DNA of 64,000 nucleotides from JABMPR01 sp964508765 (GTDB lineage: Bacteria > Fidelibacterota > UBA8477 > JABMPR01): NCBI GenBank assembly GCA_964508765.1, contig CAZDVD010000014.1:1-64000 (forward strand), given 5' to 3'. Shown here one piece after another: positions 43,426 through 52,914 of the stretch (position 1 is its first letter; every line of letters starts with the position of its first letter). The notes beneath the pieces were generated by a model. That model was not told the origin of the DNA and ran no database searches. It saw only the letters and a program-made list of their open reading frames with translations. The position numbers were made by a program, and so were the translations under genes.

Positions 43426-44406
43426 TTGGTAAGCATATCTATCATAAAGACCAACCTGATTCAAAAACTCACTCTTCTTTCGCTTATAGCATTGATGGGC
43501 TTGTCGGCCGTAACAGCAGCCCCCTATAATCAAAGTCAGACTCTGCCTGGCATGGGTACGATTGCCTACATCAATGAATCAAATGGCAGGGATGCCATTT
43601 TTATCAGGGATGGTGAAGGAGAAAATGTCATTTTTAATTGCGACTATGAGAATGAAATAGTGCTGACACCTTCAGTGAGTGGTGATGGAAAATTCATTTC
43701 TTTTCTGGTGGACAATGGCCGCAATCAAAAGGCAGTGCACATTTTGGGACCTATCCAGAAGGTAGAAGATGAATGGCAGGCAGAGGATCTCCTGGTCATG
43801 ACCGTGAGAGGTGGAGCATGGCCGGTGATCAAAGATGGCAAATCAGTTTACATGTCAATGCCGGATCAGGCCTCCCTGTCTTCAGATGGTACCTCCAACA
43901 TTTACTTGGTCAGTTCTGAGGAGATAGAACAGGTGAGTGACAATATGGGAATATCATCGCATATCTGGCCTCTTATCCATCCCGATGGTGAAGCACTAAT
44001 TTATCGATATATACCTCAACCTGATGAAATGGGCGAAATTGATGAACCGGTAAAATCCGTGCTTTTTGATCTGAAGTCTGGAACCAGCACCATGCACTTT
44101 GTAAATCAATTTGTCTATCTGGAGCAGTGGACAGGCCTGGGAGAGATATTGTTTTCATTCAGAGATAAAGACCGGAATGGGAATCGAATTTATGCCCTTT
44201 ATAATCTGGAAACCAAAGAGATATACCGCAATAAATCACGACAGGGTTCGCTCTCAAGTGAGGGCCGATTTCTGGCAACCATTCGCTCCGTGCCGGAGGG
44301 GAGTGTCAACTTTGATATTATCGTAACAGATCTGGTATCTAAAGTGGAAATCAACCTGACGCAGTCACCGAAAACGAGTGAAAGTCTCATCGGTTGGATT
44401 AAATAG
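43426..44406 (+). CDS. Secreted beta-propeller (TolB/PD40-like) protein
   Basis: 326 aa from TTG 43426, with AAGGAATT about 8 nt upstream. A signal peptide (LTLLSLIALMGLSAVTAA) precedes repeated strands of the PD40/TolB type: IAYINESNGRDAIFIRDGEG, VSGDGKFISFLVDNGRNQKA, IHPDGEALIYRYIP and SLSSEGRFLATIRS. The SxDGKxIxF pattern recurs about once per 45 residues. Such propellers bind proteins or glycans at the cell surface. No partner gene is evident; it lies alone between trmH and the lysine operon. Confidence 0.78.
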   Translation: MVSISIIKTNLIQKLTLLSLIALMGLSAVTAAPYNQSQTLPGMGTIAYINESNGRDAIFIRDGEGENVIFNCDYENEIVLTPSVSGDGKFISFLVDNGRNQKAVHILGPIQKVEDEWQAEDLLVMTVRGGAWPVIKDGKSVYMSMPDQASLSSDGTSNIYLVSSEEIEQVSDNMGISSHIWPLIHPDGEALIYRYIPQPDEMGEIDEPVKSVLFDLKSGTSTMHFVNQFVYLEQWTGLGEILFSFRDKDRNGNRIYALYNLETKEIYRNKSRQGSLSSEGRFLATIRSVPEGSVNFDIIVTDLVSKVEINLTQSPKTSESLIGWIK

Positions 44407-44551
44407 TCGAATTCAGATCTTTTCTGTTTAGGTAACTTATTAATATATATTGAATTATCATTTTTTGCAGGTCAGGTAGAACACGGTCTTCATTGATCCA
44501 TAAATTCCATTTAATATTTCATTTTCAACCCTTCTTTTAACAGCATAAACC

Positions 44552-44579
44552 TTGAGTCACGTGCGCCCCAAATTATATT
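44552..44579 (+). promoter_or_regulatory. Candidate sigma-70 promoter of the lysine-degradation operon
   Basis: TTGAGT (44552-44557) and TATATT (44574-44579) are separated by 16 nt and lie 47 nt before the LKR start codon. Both boxes differ by one or two bases from consensus. The element is in a 219-bp gap that has no other coding signal. Confidence 0.5.
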
Positions 44580-44625
44580 ACATAACTTAATTTTATTGGG
44601 ACCACTAAAGATAGGAAATTCGCTG

Positions 44626-45924
44626 ATGGCTGCTAAAATCGGAATCATAAGTGAACACAAACCTGGTGAAGGACGTATACCCCTAACACCGCTTCAAATT
44701 AAACAATTGCATAAGGAGAATCCCGGTCTGACTATCACTGTCCAACCTTCTGCGCAACGGGTATTTCTGGATGATGAATTTGCTTCACAGGATATCCCCA
44801 TGTCCCAGGATATGACACCTGCAAATCTGGTGATGGCAGTGAAGGAAATCGATGTGAAGGATATCCATGCCAACCAGGCCTATCTCTATTTCTCCCACAC
44901 CATTAAAGGGCAGGATTACAATATGCCCATGCTCCAACACATTCTGGATACCGGTGCTACTTTGCTCGACTATGAACTGATTCGTGATGATAAAAATCGA
45001 CGCCTCGTGTTTTTTGGCCATCATGCCGGTTTAGCCGGAATGGTGAATACCCTCTGGTCCTATGGTCAGCGTCTGAAAGTCCTGGGTGTTGAAAATCCCT
45101 TTCTACAGATTAAACAGGCTCAAGATTACAGCAACCTTGAGGAGATCAATCTTTCCCTGCAAATATTAGGTTCTGAAATCAGTCGTTGGATGGCGGATAA
45201 ACCTGCCGTGGTTATCGGCGTGACGGGCTATGGCAATGTTTCCCGAGGTGCCCAGGAAATCCTGGCCAATCTGCCCATGCATGAGATGAGCCCGGAGGAA
45301 CTGCTCAGTGCTGATCTGGATGCCCTTGGAGGTCAACTTATCAAAGTTGTCTTTAAAGAAGTTGATATGTTTGAGCCAATAGACCCTCAGTCTGATTTTG
45401 AACTGCAGGACTATTTCGATCACCCTGAAAAATATCAGGCCAAATTCCAGCCTTATCTCAAAAAAATGCACATGCTGGTGAACTGTATCTACTGGGATAC
45501 CCCATATCCAAGGCTCGTCACGACAGAAGAGATCAAAACTCACTATGCATCGGATAAAACCCTCATGGTCGTCGGTGATATCACCTGCGATATTGATGGT
45601 GCCGTTCAATTCAATACGGGGTCAACATTGAGTCCAGATCCTGTATATATCCATGATATCAACACGGGTGAACGGAAGATGGGTTTTGAAGGGGAAGGTC
45701 CTCTGGTTATGGCGGTGGACAATCTACCTACTGAATTGCCCAGAGAAGCCTCTGAGGCCTTTGGTGAGGCGCTCATTCCATTTGTGCCTGCCATGGGTGC
45801 CTGTGACTATTCTGAACCCTTTGAGAGCCTGAATCTCCCATCAGAAGTAAAAAGAGCTGTCATTGCCCATGCTGGAAAATTGACACCTGATTTTGAATAC
45901 ATAAAAGAATTTATGAAGGTCTAA
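44626..45924 (+). CDS. Lysine--2-oxoglutarate reductase (saccharopine-forming)
   Basis: 432 aa from ATG 44626 (AGGAAA about 9 nt upstream); a TTG 30 nt earlier is less likely. IGIISEHKPGEGRIPLTPLQ is the alanine-dehydrogenase/PNT-type N-terminus used by LKR, with the His/Lys site around YFSHTIKGQDYNMPML. The Rossmann strand is VVIGVTGYGNVSRGAQEILA. YWDTPYPRLVTTEEI and VVGDITCDIDGAVQFN are typical for the LKR half of animal and plant aminoadipate semialdehyde synthase. The next gene codes for the saccharopine dehydrogenase half, so the bifunctional eukaryotic enzyme is split here. Condenses lysine and 2-oxoglutarate using NADPH. Confidence 0.88.
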   Translation: MAAKIGIISEHKPGEGRIPLTPLQIKQLHKENPGLTITVQPSAQRVFLDDEFASQDIPMSQDMTPANLVMAVKEIDVKDIHANQAYLYFSHTIKGQDYNMPMLQHILDTGATLLDYELIRDDKNRRLVFFGHHAGLAGMVNTLWSYGQRLKVLGVENPFLQIKQAQDYSNLEEINLSLQILGSEISRWMADKPAVVIGVTGYGNVSRGAQEILANLPMHEMSPEELLSADLDALGGQLIKVVFKEVDMFEPIDPQSDFELQDYFDHPEKYQAKFQPYLKKMHMLVNCIYWDTPYPRLVTTEEIKTHYASDKTLMVVGDITCDIDGAVQFNTGSTLSPDPVYIHDINTGERKMGFEGEGPLVMAVDNLPTELPREASEAFGEALIPFVPAMGACDYSEPFESLNLPSEVKRAVIAHAGKLTPDFEYIKEFMKV

Positions 45925-45933
45925 ATAAACTCA

Positions 45934-47250
45934 ATGAACAAACACGTACTTATTCTGGGGGCTGGTCTCGTATCTCAGCCAATAATCGACTATTTATTTA
46001 AGAACACTGATTTTAACCTGACCGTCGCTGACATCATTGAGGAAAATGCTGCCAAAGCCATAGCTGGCAACCCCAGGGGAAAGTCAGCTGCCCTGGATGT
46101 GAATGATGCCGACCTACTCGGCGCATTGGTAGCTGATTCTGATCTGGTAGTTTCGCTTCTGCCATACGTCCTCCATAGCGTCGTTGCCAGGCATTGTCTG
46201 CAAGCTGACAAACATATGGTCAATGCATCTTATGTTTCAGAAGAAATGAAATCATTTGATGCCGAAGCCCGTGAAAAAAACTTACTGTTCCTCTGTGAAA
46301 TTGGACTTGATCCTGGTATTGACCATATGTCAGCCATGCAGATCATCCATGATGTGCAGAAACGTGGAGGCAAGGTAGATGAATTTGTCTCAGTGTGTGG
46401 TGGTTTACCTGCACCTGAAGCAAATACAAACCCCTTTGGCTACAAATTTTCCTGGAGTCCCAAGGGTGTTCTGCTGGCAGGTAATAATCCTGCCCAATAT
46501 ATCGATGGGGGTACTTTAAAGGAGATCAGCGCCAGGGACTTATTCCATTCAACTTCCCCTATGGAAATTGATGGACTGGAATTTGAGGCATATCCCAATA
46601 GGGATTCGACTGCATATGAGCAGATCTACGGGTTGGAAGGCATCAATCTCCTCATGCGCGGAACCTTGCGCTATGCAGGCTGGCATAAGCTCATCCTGGC
46701 TCTAAAAGCCTTAAACCTGTTAACAGAATCTTCAGTTCCAGAAGGCCCAACGAGTTATGCTGAAATACTCGCAAAAATTAATGGGTTGAATGCGGGTTCC
46801 GTTCGGATAGAGGTTGTGGCTAAATTAGGTGTTGCAGAAGATGACGAAGTGATTGAGGCGCTTGATTGGCTAGGTCTCTTCGATGCTAAGAGTACTGAAT
46901 TCTCAACAACCAAGGCCATTGACATGCTGGCAGAAGCCATGAAGGAAAAAATGGCATATGAATCTGGCGAGCGGGATATGGTCGCTCTACAACACAGATT
47001 TAAGGCAAGTTTTCCCGACCATAGCGAGGAGATTACCTCTACGCTCATTGACTTTGGAATTCCCAATGGCAATAGCTCCATGGCGCGTACGGTATCATTG
47101 CCTCTGGCTATTGCAGTAAAACTCATTCTAGATGGAAAAATCAATTTGAGAGGCGTACAAATTCCTGTGGATCCCATCATTTATGAACCCGTATTATCAG
47201 AATTAAAGACGCTTGGCATCAAATTTTCGGAAGAAATTGTGAAAAGCTAA
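45934..47250 (+). CDS. Saccharopine dehydrogenase (glutamate-forming)
   Basis: 438 aa. The Rossmann motif HVLILGAGLVSQPIIDYLF opens the protein. SLLPYVLHSVVARHCLQADK, VNASYVSEEM and CEIGLDPGIDHMSAMQII are the signature of the saccharopine dehydrogenase family, where the last marks the substrate site. It is the second step: saccharopine to 2-aminoadipate 6-semialdehyde plus glutamate. Start ATG is 9 nt after the LKR stop, without a strong ribosome site, pointing to coupled translation. The ALDH7 gene follows 68 nt later. Confidence 0.93.
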   Translation: MNKHVLILGAGLVSQPIIDYLFKNTDFNLTVADIIEENAAKAIAGNPRGKSAALDVNDADLLGALVADSDLVVSLLPYVLHSVVARHCLQADKHMVNASYVSEEMKSFDAEAREKNLLFLCEIGLDPGIDHMSAMQIIHDVQKRGGKVDEFVSVCGGLPAPEANTNPFGYKFSWSPKGVLLAGNNPAQYIDGGTLKEISARDLFHSTSPMEIDGLEFEAYPNRDSTAYEQIYGLEGINLLMRGTLRYAGWHKLILALKALNLLTESSVPEGPTSYAEILAKINGLNAGSVRIEVVAKLGVAEDDEVIEALDWLGLFDAKSTEFSTTKAIDMLAEAMKEKMAYESGERDMVALQHRFKASFPDHSEEITSTLIDFGIPNGNSSMARTVSLPLAIAVKLILDGKINLRGVQIPVDPIIYEPVLSELKTLGIKFSEEIVKS

Positions 47251-47318
47251 AGCAATAAATAGCAGAATACTAGATAACATAGAATTAATGGATAATTAAA
47301 GAGGCAAAAGAGGTATTT

Positions 47319-48839
47319 ATGGATTTCTTAAAAGAATTAGGCATTGAAGAATTTAACGCTGGTGCTTGTGTTGGAGCCGGAGAATGGTTGGCTACTGGTG
47401 GGGATGATATCCTCAAGTCTCGCAATCCTGCCACAGGTGAAGTGATCGCAAATGTGTATCAGTGCACCGAAGAGGCCTATGAACAGGTTGTAGCTGAAGC
47501 AGATGAAGCTTTTAAAGAGTGGCGTCAGGTTCCAGCCCCGGTTCGTGGAGAATTGGTTCGCTTGATGGGTGTTGCTCTACGTGAGAAAAAAGATGCTCTG
47601 GGCAGTCTGGTTTCCCTGGAAATGGGAAAAATCAAACAGGAAGGCGATGGTGAAGTTCAGGAAATGATCGACATTGCGGATTTTGCAGTAGGTCAATCCC
47701 GTATGCTTTATGGCAGTACCATGCACTCCGAGCGTTTTCAACACAGAATGTATGATCAGTATCATCCACTGGGTGTGGTTGGTGTGATTTCAGCTTTCAA
47801 TTTCCCCGTAGCTGTTTGGGCCTGGAACGCCTTCCTCGCTGCTATTGCCGGTGACACAACTATCTGGAAACCATCTTCAACAGCTCCACTTTGTGGCATT
47901 GCTGTACAGAATATTTGCAACAAGGTTTTGACTGACAATGGATATAAGGGAATCTTCAATCTGGTTATTGGTCGCGGATCCGTCATTGGAGAGCGTCTGA
48001 TTAATGACAAGCGAATTCCACTCGTATCATTCACCGGATCAACACCCATGGGTCGTCACGTAGGTGAAGTGGTTGCCAAACGTTTTGGCAGCACTATTCT
48101 TGAGCTAGGTGGCAACAATGCCATTGTAATAGATGATACTGCCGACCTTGACATGGCCATTCCTGCCACCGTATTTGGTGCAGTTGGTACAGCTGGACAA
48201 CGTTGTACTTCAACACGCCGTATCCTTATCCAGGAAGAGATCATGGATAGTTTCGTGGAAAAACTCCAGAAGGCTTACAAACAGGTCCGTATTGGTGATC
48301 CACTCGTTGGAGGGACCCTGATGGGACCTCTCGTCGATGCAGGTGCCGTAGCGGATTATGAGCATGCGATCGGTGAAATCAAAAAAGCCGGTGGTAAGAT
48401 TGTCGCTGGTGGAAACGCACTGAAGGACAGAGATGGTTACTTTGTTGAACCCACTATTGTCCTGGGTGAAAATCACTGGGGAATCATCCAGACTGAGACT
48501 TTCGCACCCATCCTTTATATCATTCCCTTCAAAACGATTGATGAAGCCATTGAACTTCACAATGCAGTTCCACAGGGTCTTTCTTCATCCATGTTCACCA
48601 TGAACATGCAACATGCCGAAAGATTTCTTTCCCATACGGGTTCTGACTGTGGTATTGCCAATATCAACATTGGTACATCTGGTGCAGAAATTGGTGGAGC
48701 TTTTGGTGGTGAGAAGGAAACTGGTGGTGGTCGTGAATCTGGATCCGATGCCTGGAAAGCCTATATGCGTCGTCAGACAAACACCATCAACTGGAGTAAG
48801 GATTTACCACTGGCACAGGGTATCTCCTTCGATCTTTAA
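47319..48839 (+). CDS. Aminoadipate-semialdehyde dehydrogenase (ALDH7/antiquitin type)
   Basis: 506 aa. ISAFNFPVAVWAWNAFLAAI is the coenzyme entry motif, SFTGSTPMGRHVGEVVAKRF the glycine loop, TILELGGNNAIVIDD holds the general-base Glu and AGQRCTSTRRIL the catalytic Cys. The C-terminal NIGTSGAEIGGAFGGEKETG and GRESGSDAWKAYMRRQTNTI are the ALDH7A1 hallmark. It oxidises 2-aminoadipate 6-semialdehyde to 2-aminoadipate, the third step after LKR and SDH. AGAGG precedes ATG. The three genes together form a complete saccharopine pathway. Confidence 0.95.
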   Translation: MDFLKELGIEEFNAGACVGAGEWLATGGDDILKSRNPATGEVIANVYQCTEEAYEQVVAEADEAFKEWRQVPAPVRGELVRLMGVALREKKDALGSLVSLEMGKIKQEGDGEVQEMIDIADFAVGQSRMLYGSTMHSERFQHRMYDQYHPLGVVGVISAFNFPVAVWAWNAFLAAIAGDTTIWKPSSTAPLCGIAVQNICNKVLTDNGYKGIFNLVIGRGSVIGERLINDKRIPLVSFTGSTPMGRHVGEVVAKRFGSTILELGGNNAIVIDDTADLDMAIPATVFGAVGTAGQRCTSTRRILIQEEIMDSFVEKLQKAYKQVRIGDPLVGGTLMGPLVDAGAVADYEHAIGEIKKAGGKIVAGGNALKDRDGYFVEPTIVLGENHWGIIQTETFAPILYIIPFKTIDEAIELHNAVPQGLSSSMFTMNMQHAERFLSHTGSDCGIANINIGTSGAEIGGAFGGEKETGGGRESGSDAWKAYMRRQTNTINWSKDLPLAQGISFDL

Positions 48840-48854
48840 GCTCCGCTGTATAAT

Positions 48855-49532
48855 ATGTCCTTCGGCAAACTATATATTGTCTCTACACCCATAGGAAATC
48901 TTGGCGATTTCACTTTCCGAGCCGTTGATACTTTAAAATCGGTTCAACTTATTGCTGCTGAAGACACGCGCGTTTCCGGGGTTTTATTGAAGCATTATGA
49001 AATCTCAACCCCCATGTTTTCCTACCATGATCACAATAAGGAGCAGGCCACACCTGGTCTTTTGCGGAAACTGGAGGGTGGGGATAACATCGCTCTCATC
49101 ACCGATGCGGGGACACCCCTTGTCAGCGATCCAGGTTTCTATCTGGTTCGTGCCGCAATCGCACAAAAAATAGAGGTCGTTCCTATCCCGGGTGCTTCGG
49201 CCATGTTGGCTGCAATGGTTGCATCAGGATTACCGTCAGATCGATTCACTTTTGAAGGGTTTTTACCCCGGAAGAAAGGTCGTCAGACGCGCTTTAAATT
49301 ACTGGCTCTGGATCCTCGAACCATCATCGTGTATGAGTCACCACATCGCGTGGGCAGGACGCTCAAAGATATTGCTGAATACATGGGGGACAGGCAGGTA
49401 GTGATCGGCAGGGAAATCACCAAAAAATTTGAAGAATTCATTCGTGGTTCAGTCTCAGAGATCAGGGAACAGTTGGATACACGCAGCATTAAAGGGGAAG
49501 TAGTAATCATGATTAAAGGAGAAAAAGCGTGA
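48855..49532 (+). CDS. rsmI: 16S rRNA (cytidine1402-2'-O)-methyltransferase
   Basis: 225 aa. LYIVSTPIGNLGDFTFRAVD is the RsmI start, IAAEDTRVSGVLLKHY and NIALITDAGTPLVSDPGFYL the AdoMet-binding loop of the tetrapyrrole-methylase fold, VVPIPGASAMLAAMVASGLP the third block. Length matches the family core without the C-terminal extension of some members. It methylates C1402 in the ribosomal P-site. Start 15 nt after the ALDH7 stop; the next gene overlaps it by 4 nt. Confidence 0.96.
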   Translation: MSFGKLYIVSTPIGNLGDFTFRAVDTLKSVQLIAAEDTRVSGVLLKHYEISTPMFSYHDHNKEQATPGLLRKLEGGDNIALITDAGTPLVSDPGFYLVRAAIAQKIEVVPIPGASAMLAAMVASGLPSDRFTFEGFLPRKKGRQTRFKLLALDPRTIIVYESPHRVGRTLKDIAEYMGDRQVVIGREITKKFEEFIRGSVSEIREQLDTRSIKGEVVIMIKGEKA

Positions 49533-50155
49533 CCACGGATCAAAAATTTGAATATGCCAGGGATGATTTTAATTACCCCCGATTTATACAGAGAATAATG
49601 CAAAAGGCGCTAAATCTAGCTATTGAGAAGGTCGAGGCAAGCAAGCTTAATTCAGACACCATGAATAAAATTCGTTTTGGTGTTGAATTAATTGCCATTC
49701 TGGCTCTCATATTTGGATTATATTTTACCACAGCGATCATCATTGCGATCTGGTTGTTTTTAGATCAGATACATCTCCACCTTTTTGTTGATCGCAGTGT
49801 TTCCAGCAGTCGATTCAAGCATTTTATCGAAGAAGTCCCTCTCATGTTGGGATTGAGTATTCACCTATGGATTCAAGGACATTTCTGGACAGGTATTGCC
49901 GGGTTGGTGGGGATAAGTGGGATATACCTGCTGACAAATCTTCAAATGAAATATGACTTGAATGCGATTCACCTTCCGCGGCTCTATTTTTTGAGATGGG
50001 ACAGAATGGGCATCTTGTTTCTATTTATATTGCTAGGATCCTGGCCTGGTGAACGAGCCTACCTCTTTGTGATTCTCCTGGCCTGGTTCCTGGCTGTTCT
50101 AAGCTTTTATGATTATATCTGGATACTCATTCAACTGGCTAAAAAGAAAAAATGA
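49529..50155 (+). CDS. Membrane protein of unknown function between rsmI and tmk
   Basis: 208 aa from GTG 49529 (AAAGGAG upstream, overlapping the rsmI stop). About five helices: VELIAILALIFGLYFTTAII, MLGLSIHLWIQGHFWTGIAG, VGISGIYLLTNLQ, GILFLFILLGSW and YLFVILLAWFLAVLSFY. The soluble N-terminus has YARDDFNYPRFIQRIMQKAL. The topology vaguely recalls CDP-alcohol phosphatidyltransferases, but the DxxDGxxAR motif is absent, so I would not call it that. It overlaps tmk by 4 nt. Confidence 0.7.
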   Translation: MTTDQKFEYARDDFNYPRFIQRIMQKALNLAIEKVEASKLNSDTMNKIRFGVELIAILALIFGLYFTTAIIIAIWLFLDQIHLHLFVDRSVSSSRFKHFIEEVPLMLGLSIHLWIQGHFWTGIAGLVGISGIYLLTNLQMKYDLNAIHLPRLYFLRWDRMGILFLFILLGSWPGERAYLFVILLAWFLAVLSFYDYIWILIQLAKKKK

Positions 50156-50787
50156 AAACAACTAAACCACTCCTCATAAGTTTCGAAGGTATTGACGGTT
50201 CTGGGAAATCCACCCAGTGCAAAATGCTCTACCATGAACTCCTGGACAGGGGTTATGGCGTTCATCTTTACAGAGAACCAGGTGGAACAACCATCTCTGA
50301 AAAGATCAGGGATATTCTTCTGGATCGCGAGAATGTTGAAATGAGCCCCATTACCGAGATGCTGCTCTATTTTTCCAGCAGAAATCAATTGATCTCAGAA
50401 AAGGTACTGCCTGCTCTTGAGCGAGGTGAAATTGTTCTTCTTGATCGGTTTGTAGATAGCACCATTGCCTACCAGGGTTATGGTCGTGATCTCTCATTAG
50501 AAAGTATTCGCAAGGTTGCAGAAGTCGCCATTGGCGCGCTTTCTCCTGATCTGACCATCCTTGTGGATACACCTCTTGATACAGCAGAAACCAGGATGGA
50601 TAACCGTGAACTTGATCGACTGGAAGCCGAAAATGTTGAGTTTAAAGAGCGCACTCGGAATGGTTATCTGCAATTGGTCAAAGATGAGCCCCATCGATTT
50701 TTATTATTGGATGGTCGCGAGACCATCGAGGTGCTGAAAGATAGCGTCATTGAACGTGTTGACCAGATGCTGGAGTCTAAAGCTTGA
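50152..50787 (+). CDS. tmk: Thymidylate kinase
   Basis: 211 aa. P-loop FEGIDGSGKSTQCKML, base-binding REPGGTTISEKIR, the DR(F/Y) block VLLDRFVDSTIAYQGYGRDL, and the LID region around RMDNRELDRLEAENVEF. Standard length for bacterial Tmk. It phosphorylates dTMP to dTDP. The ATG overlaps the previous stop (ATGA), and its own stop overlaps the TTG of the next gene, so rsmI, the membrane protein, tmk and the protease form one operon. Confidence 0.97.
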   Translation: MKTTKPLLISFEGIDGSGKSTQCKMLYHELLDRGYGVHLYREPGGTTISEKIRDILLDRENVEMSPITEMLLYFSSRNQLISEKVLPALERGEIVLLDRFVDSTIAYQGYGRDLSLESIRKVAEVAIGALSPDLTILVDTPLDTAETRMDNRELDRLEAENVEFKERTRNGYLQLVKDEPHRFLLLDGRETIEVLKDSVIERVDQMLESKA

Positions 50788-52430
50788 AATTCCGATCCAC
50801 CATTCTGCCCATTCTGGCATTGTTGCTTTTATCTGGATGGACTGTCACTCTGTATACTCAGGGACAGTCGGATAGGGTCGAGGGTGAGGCTTCCATGAAG
50901 AAGGTCTTTCAGACCATTCTGGATCGGTATGTTGCTGAAATTGACCCTGAGAAACTTTCCGATGCAGCCATTTCCGGTATGCTGCGTGAATTAGATCCCT
51001 ATTCCCAGCATATTGATGACAATAATTCCTATCGACTGGATGCCATCACCACAGGTGAGTATGGTGGCGTTGGCATTCGGCTTGGTCGCATGAATGATTC
51101 CCTCATTGTGATATCCCCCATGGATGGAACACCTGCTTTCTTCCAGGGTATTCAAGCCGGCGACAGAATCGTGAAAATTGATTCGGTCTGGACCAAAAGA
51201 CTTGATCTGGACAAGGCTGCCCGCCTGGTCAGGGGGGAGCAAGGTTCAACATTGGAACTCCTGATAAAAAGAGAGGGTGAGCAAGAATATTTAGAATTCG
51301 AGTTAGTGAGGGAATTGATCAAAGTTCCCGATGTCAGTTATTCGGGCTTGCTGCGTAGCCGGACTGGTTATGTAAAGCTTTCAAATTTTTCTAAGTATTC
51401 TGCTGAAGATCTGGAAAAAGCCATTCGCAAAATGAATCAAACCAACCTTAAGGCTCTTATCATTGATGTCCGTGGAAATCCAGGCGGTTTACTCAGTGCA
51501 GCGCTGATGAGTGCCGATCTATTCATCGAGAAGGGAGCCATACTGCTGGAGACGCGCGGTCGCATTGGTCAATCTAATAAGAAGTATCTGTCCCGTCGTC
51601 GTCCCATTGTCAGGAATGATCTCCCCGTTGCCATCCTCATTGATGGTGGTTCAGCTTCCGCTTCGGAGATTTTGGCTGGCATCCTGCAAGACTATGATCG
51701 AGCTGTTGTGATTGGCAAACCCTCCTTTGGCAAGGGATTGGTCCAGACGGTAACCAGATTGTCTCCGGATACACGACTCAAACTCACCTCAGCTAAATAT
51801 TACCTGCCCAGCGGTCGCTTGATACAGAAGCGCGAAATTGCCCGTGATGTGATGTATGAAGATTTGCTCATTTCAGCGGATACGGTGTTTCATTCTGATA
51901 ACAGCAGGGAGTTTGAAGGTGGTGGCGGCGTTGAACCCGATATTGTAGCCGAAGATTTACCGCTCAGCGATCTGGAACGAACCCTTTGGCGCAAACGGCT
52001 CTTCTTTAAGTATGCACTGGATTATGGCGAAGTACATACGGGACTAACTTTACCCATCCATTTTAACGATAGTGAGGTGGATAGTTTCTATGACTGGATG
52101 TCCCAACGTGAGGTCGTTCCTGAGACGAAGCTCAATCGCTGGATCAACGGTATGGATAGAGTCGTTGATTCCACCAGTAGTATTTATTCTGATGCACTGA
52201 AGTTGCAACAATCTCTGAGTGAATTGGAAGATGCCTATCGACAGGAAGCATTTCTTGATATCAAATTTCAGATTCTTGCTGGACTCGAGAGAGAAATGTC
52301 TAATGTGTTAGGTGGGAACGGAGCCCGCGTGGCAGCTTCTTTAAACCATGATCGTGTGGTATTGAAGGCTATAGAGGTCCTCTCATCGGTTGATCAGATG
52401 CAGGAAATTCTGGCCGGACCGGCTGAATAA
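50784..52430 (+). CDS. C-terminal processing peptidase (S41A family)
   Basis: 548 aa, TTG start overlapping the tmk stop. A signal segment (TILPILALLLLSGWTVTLYT) leads to a PDZ domain (GVGIRLGRMNDSLIVISPMD, AGDRIVKIDSVW). The S41 core has DVRGNPGGLLSAALMSADLF, the nucleophile in LIDGGSASASEILAGILQDY, and the general base Lys in GKPSFGKGLVQTVTRL. The helical C-terminal region (residues about 400-548) is a typical extension. Such proteases trim periplasmic proteins and cell-wall hydrolases. It ends exactly where the convergent DUF4442 gene ends. Confidence 0.95.
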   Translation: MKFRSTILPILALLLLSGWTVTLYTQGQSDRVEGEASMKKVFQTILDRYVAEIDPEKLSDAAISGMLRELDPYSQHIDDNNSYRLDAITTGEYGGVGIRLGRMNDSLIVISPMDGTPAFFQGIQAGDRIVKIDSVWTKRLDLDKAARLVRGEQGSTLELLIKREGEQEYLEFELVRELIKVPDVSYSGLLRSRTGYVKLSNFSKYSAEDLEKAIRKMNQTNLKALIIDVRGNPGGLLSAALMSADLFIEKGAILLETRGRIGQSNKKYLSRRRPIVRNDLPVAILIDGGSASASEILAGILQDYDRAVVIGKPSFGKGLVQTVTRLSPDTRLKLTSAKYYLPSGRLIQKREIARDVMYEDLLISADTVFHSDNSREFEGGGGVEPDIVAEDLPLSDLERTLWRKRLFFKYALDYGEVHTGLTLPIHFNDSEVDSFYDWMSQREVVPETKLNRWINGMDRVVDSTSSIYSDALKLQQSLSELEDAYRQEAFLDIKFQILAGLEREMSNVLGGNGARVAASLNHDRVVLKAIEVLSSVDQMQEILAGPAE

Positions 52431-52904
52431 CTAATCTTTTACTTTTAAAGACAGAGTCAGGGTGAAATTCGCCAGAATTTCATCACCATATTTTTCAGGG
52501 GCTGTGACCTGTATATGAATAGGGTGGTGGTGGCGTTCGCCAGTCTCAACGACCTTTTGAATCAACGAGTCTATTTTTTCACCATCCGAGCATGTGAAAA
52601 TCGCATCTGCATCCACACGTTTTAGAAAATCTGCCTGCATGTCTTTAAAGAGGAGACTGATTTTAGATTCACTTCTGCCAATCATTTGCATAGCTAGTAG
52701 TCCACCAGCCAGATCTGCACCCACTGCCAATGCACCGAAATACATACTCATGAGGTGATTGCGGGTTCGTCGTCGCAGGGGAATCTTAATAACACAATCT
52801 GTCTGATTTAGTTCTATCACATGGGGTTTTACAAAAAATATCAGGGGTATTTTGGTTATACCGAAGTATCTGATAGCCAGGGTTTGTTTCCAGCGTGTTT
52901 TCAT
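52431..52904 (-). CDS. DUF4442 hotdog-fold protein
   Basis: 157 aa. NHLMSMYFGALAVGADLAGG is the central helix region of the family, preceded by IKIPLRRRTRN. The strands SKISLLFKDMQADFLKRVDA and HIQVTAPEKYGDEI complete a hotdog fold related to PaaI thioesterases. No known substrate; the acidic Asp in GADLAGG could be catalytic. The stop codon abuts that of the protease gene with no gap. It lies 10 nt downstream of the hybrid kinase gene, so it is probably cotranscribed. Confidence 0.85.
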   Translation of the reverse strand: MKTRWKQTLAIRYFGITKIPLIFFVKPHVIELNQTDCVIKIPLRRRTRNHLMSMYFGALAVGADLAGGLLAMQMIGRSESKISLLFKDMQADFLKRVDADAIFTCSDGEKIDSLIQKVVETGERHHHPIHIQVTAPEKYGDEILANFTLTLSLKVKD

Positions 52905-52914
52905 CGTGTTTGGC

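Noticed and set aside
49529..50155. CDP-alcohol phosphatidyltransferase
   Set aside because: Membrane topology is similar but the DxxDGxxAR...GxxxDxxxD motif is absent.
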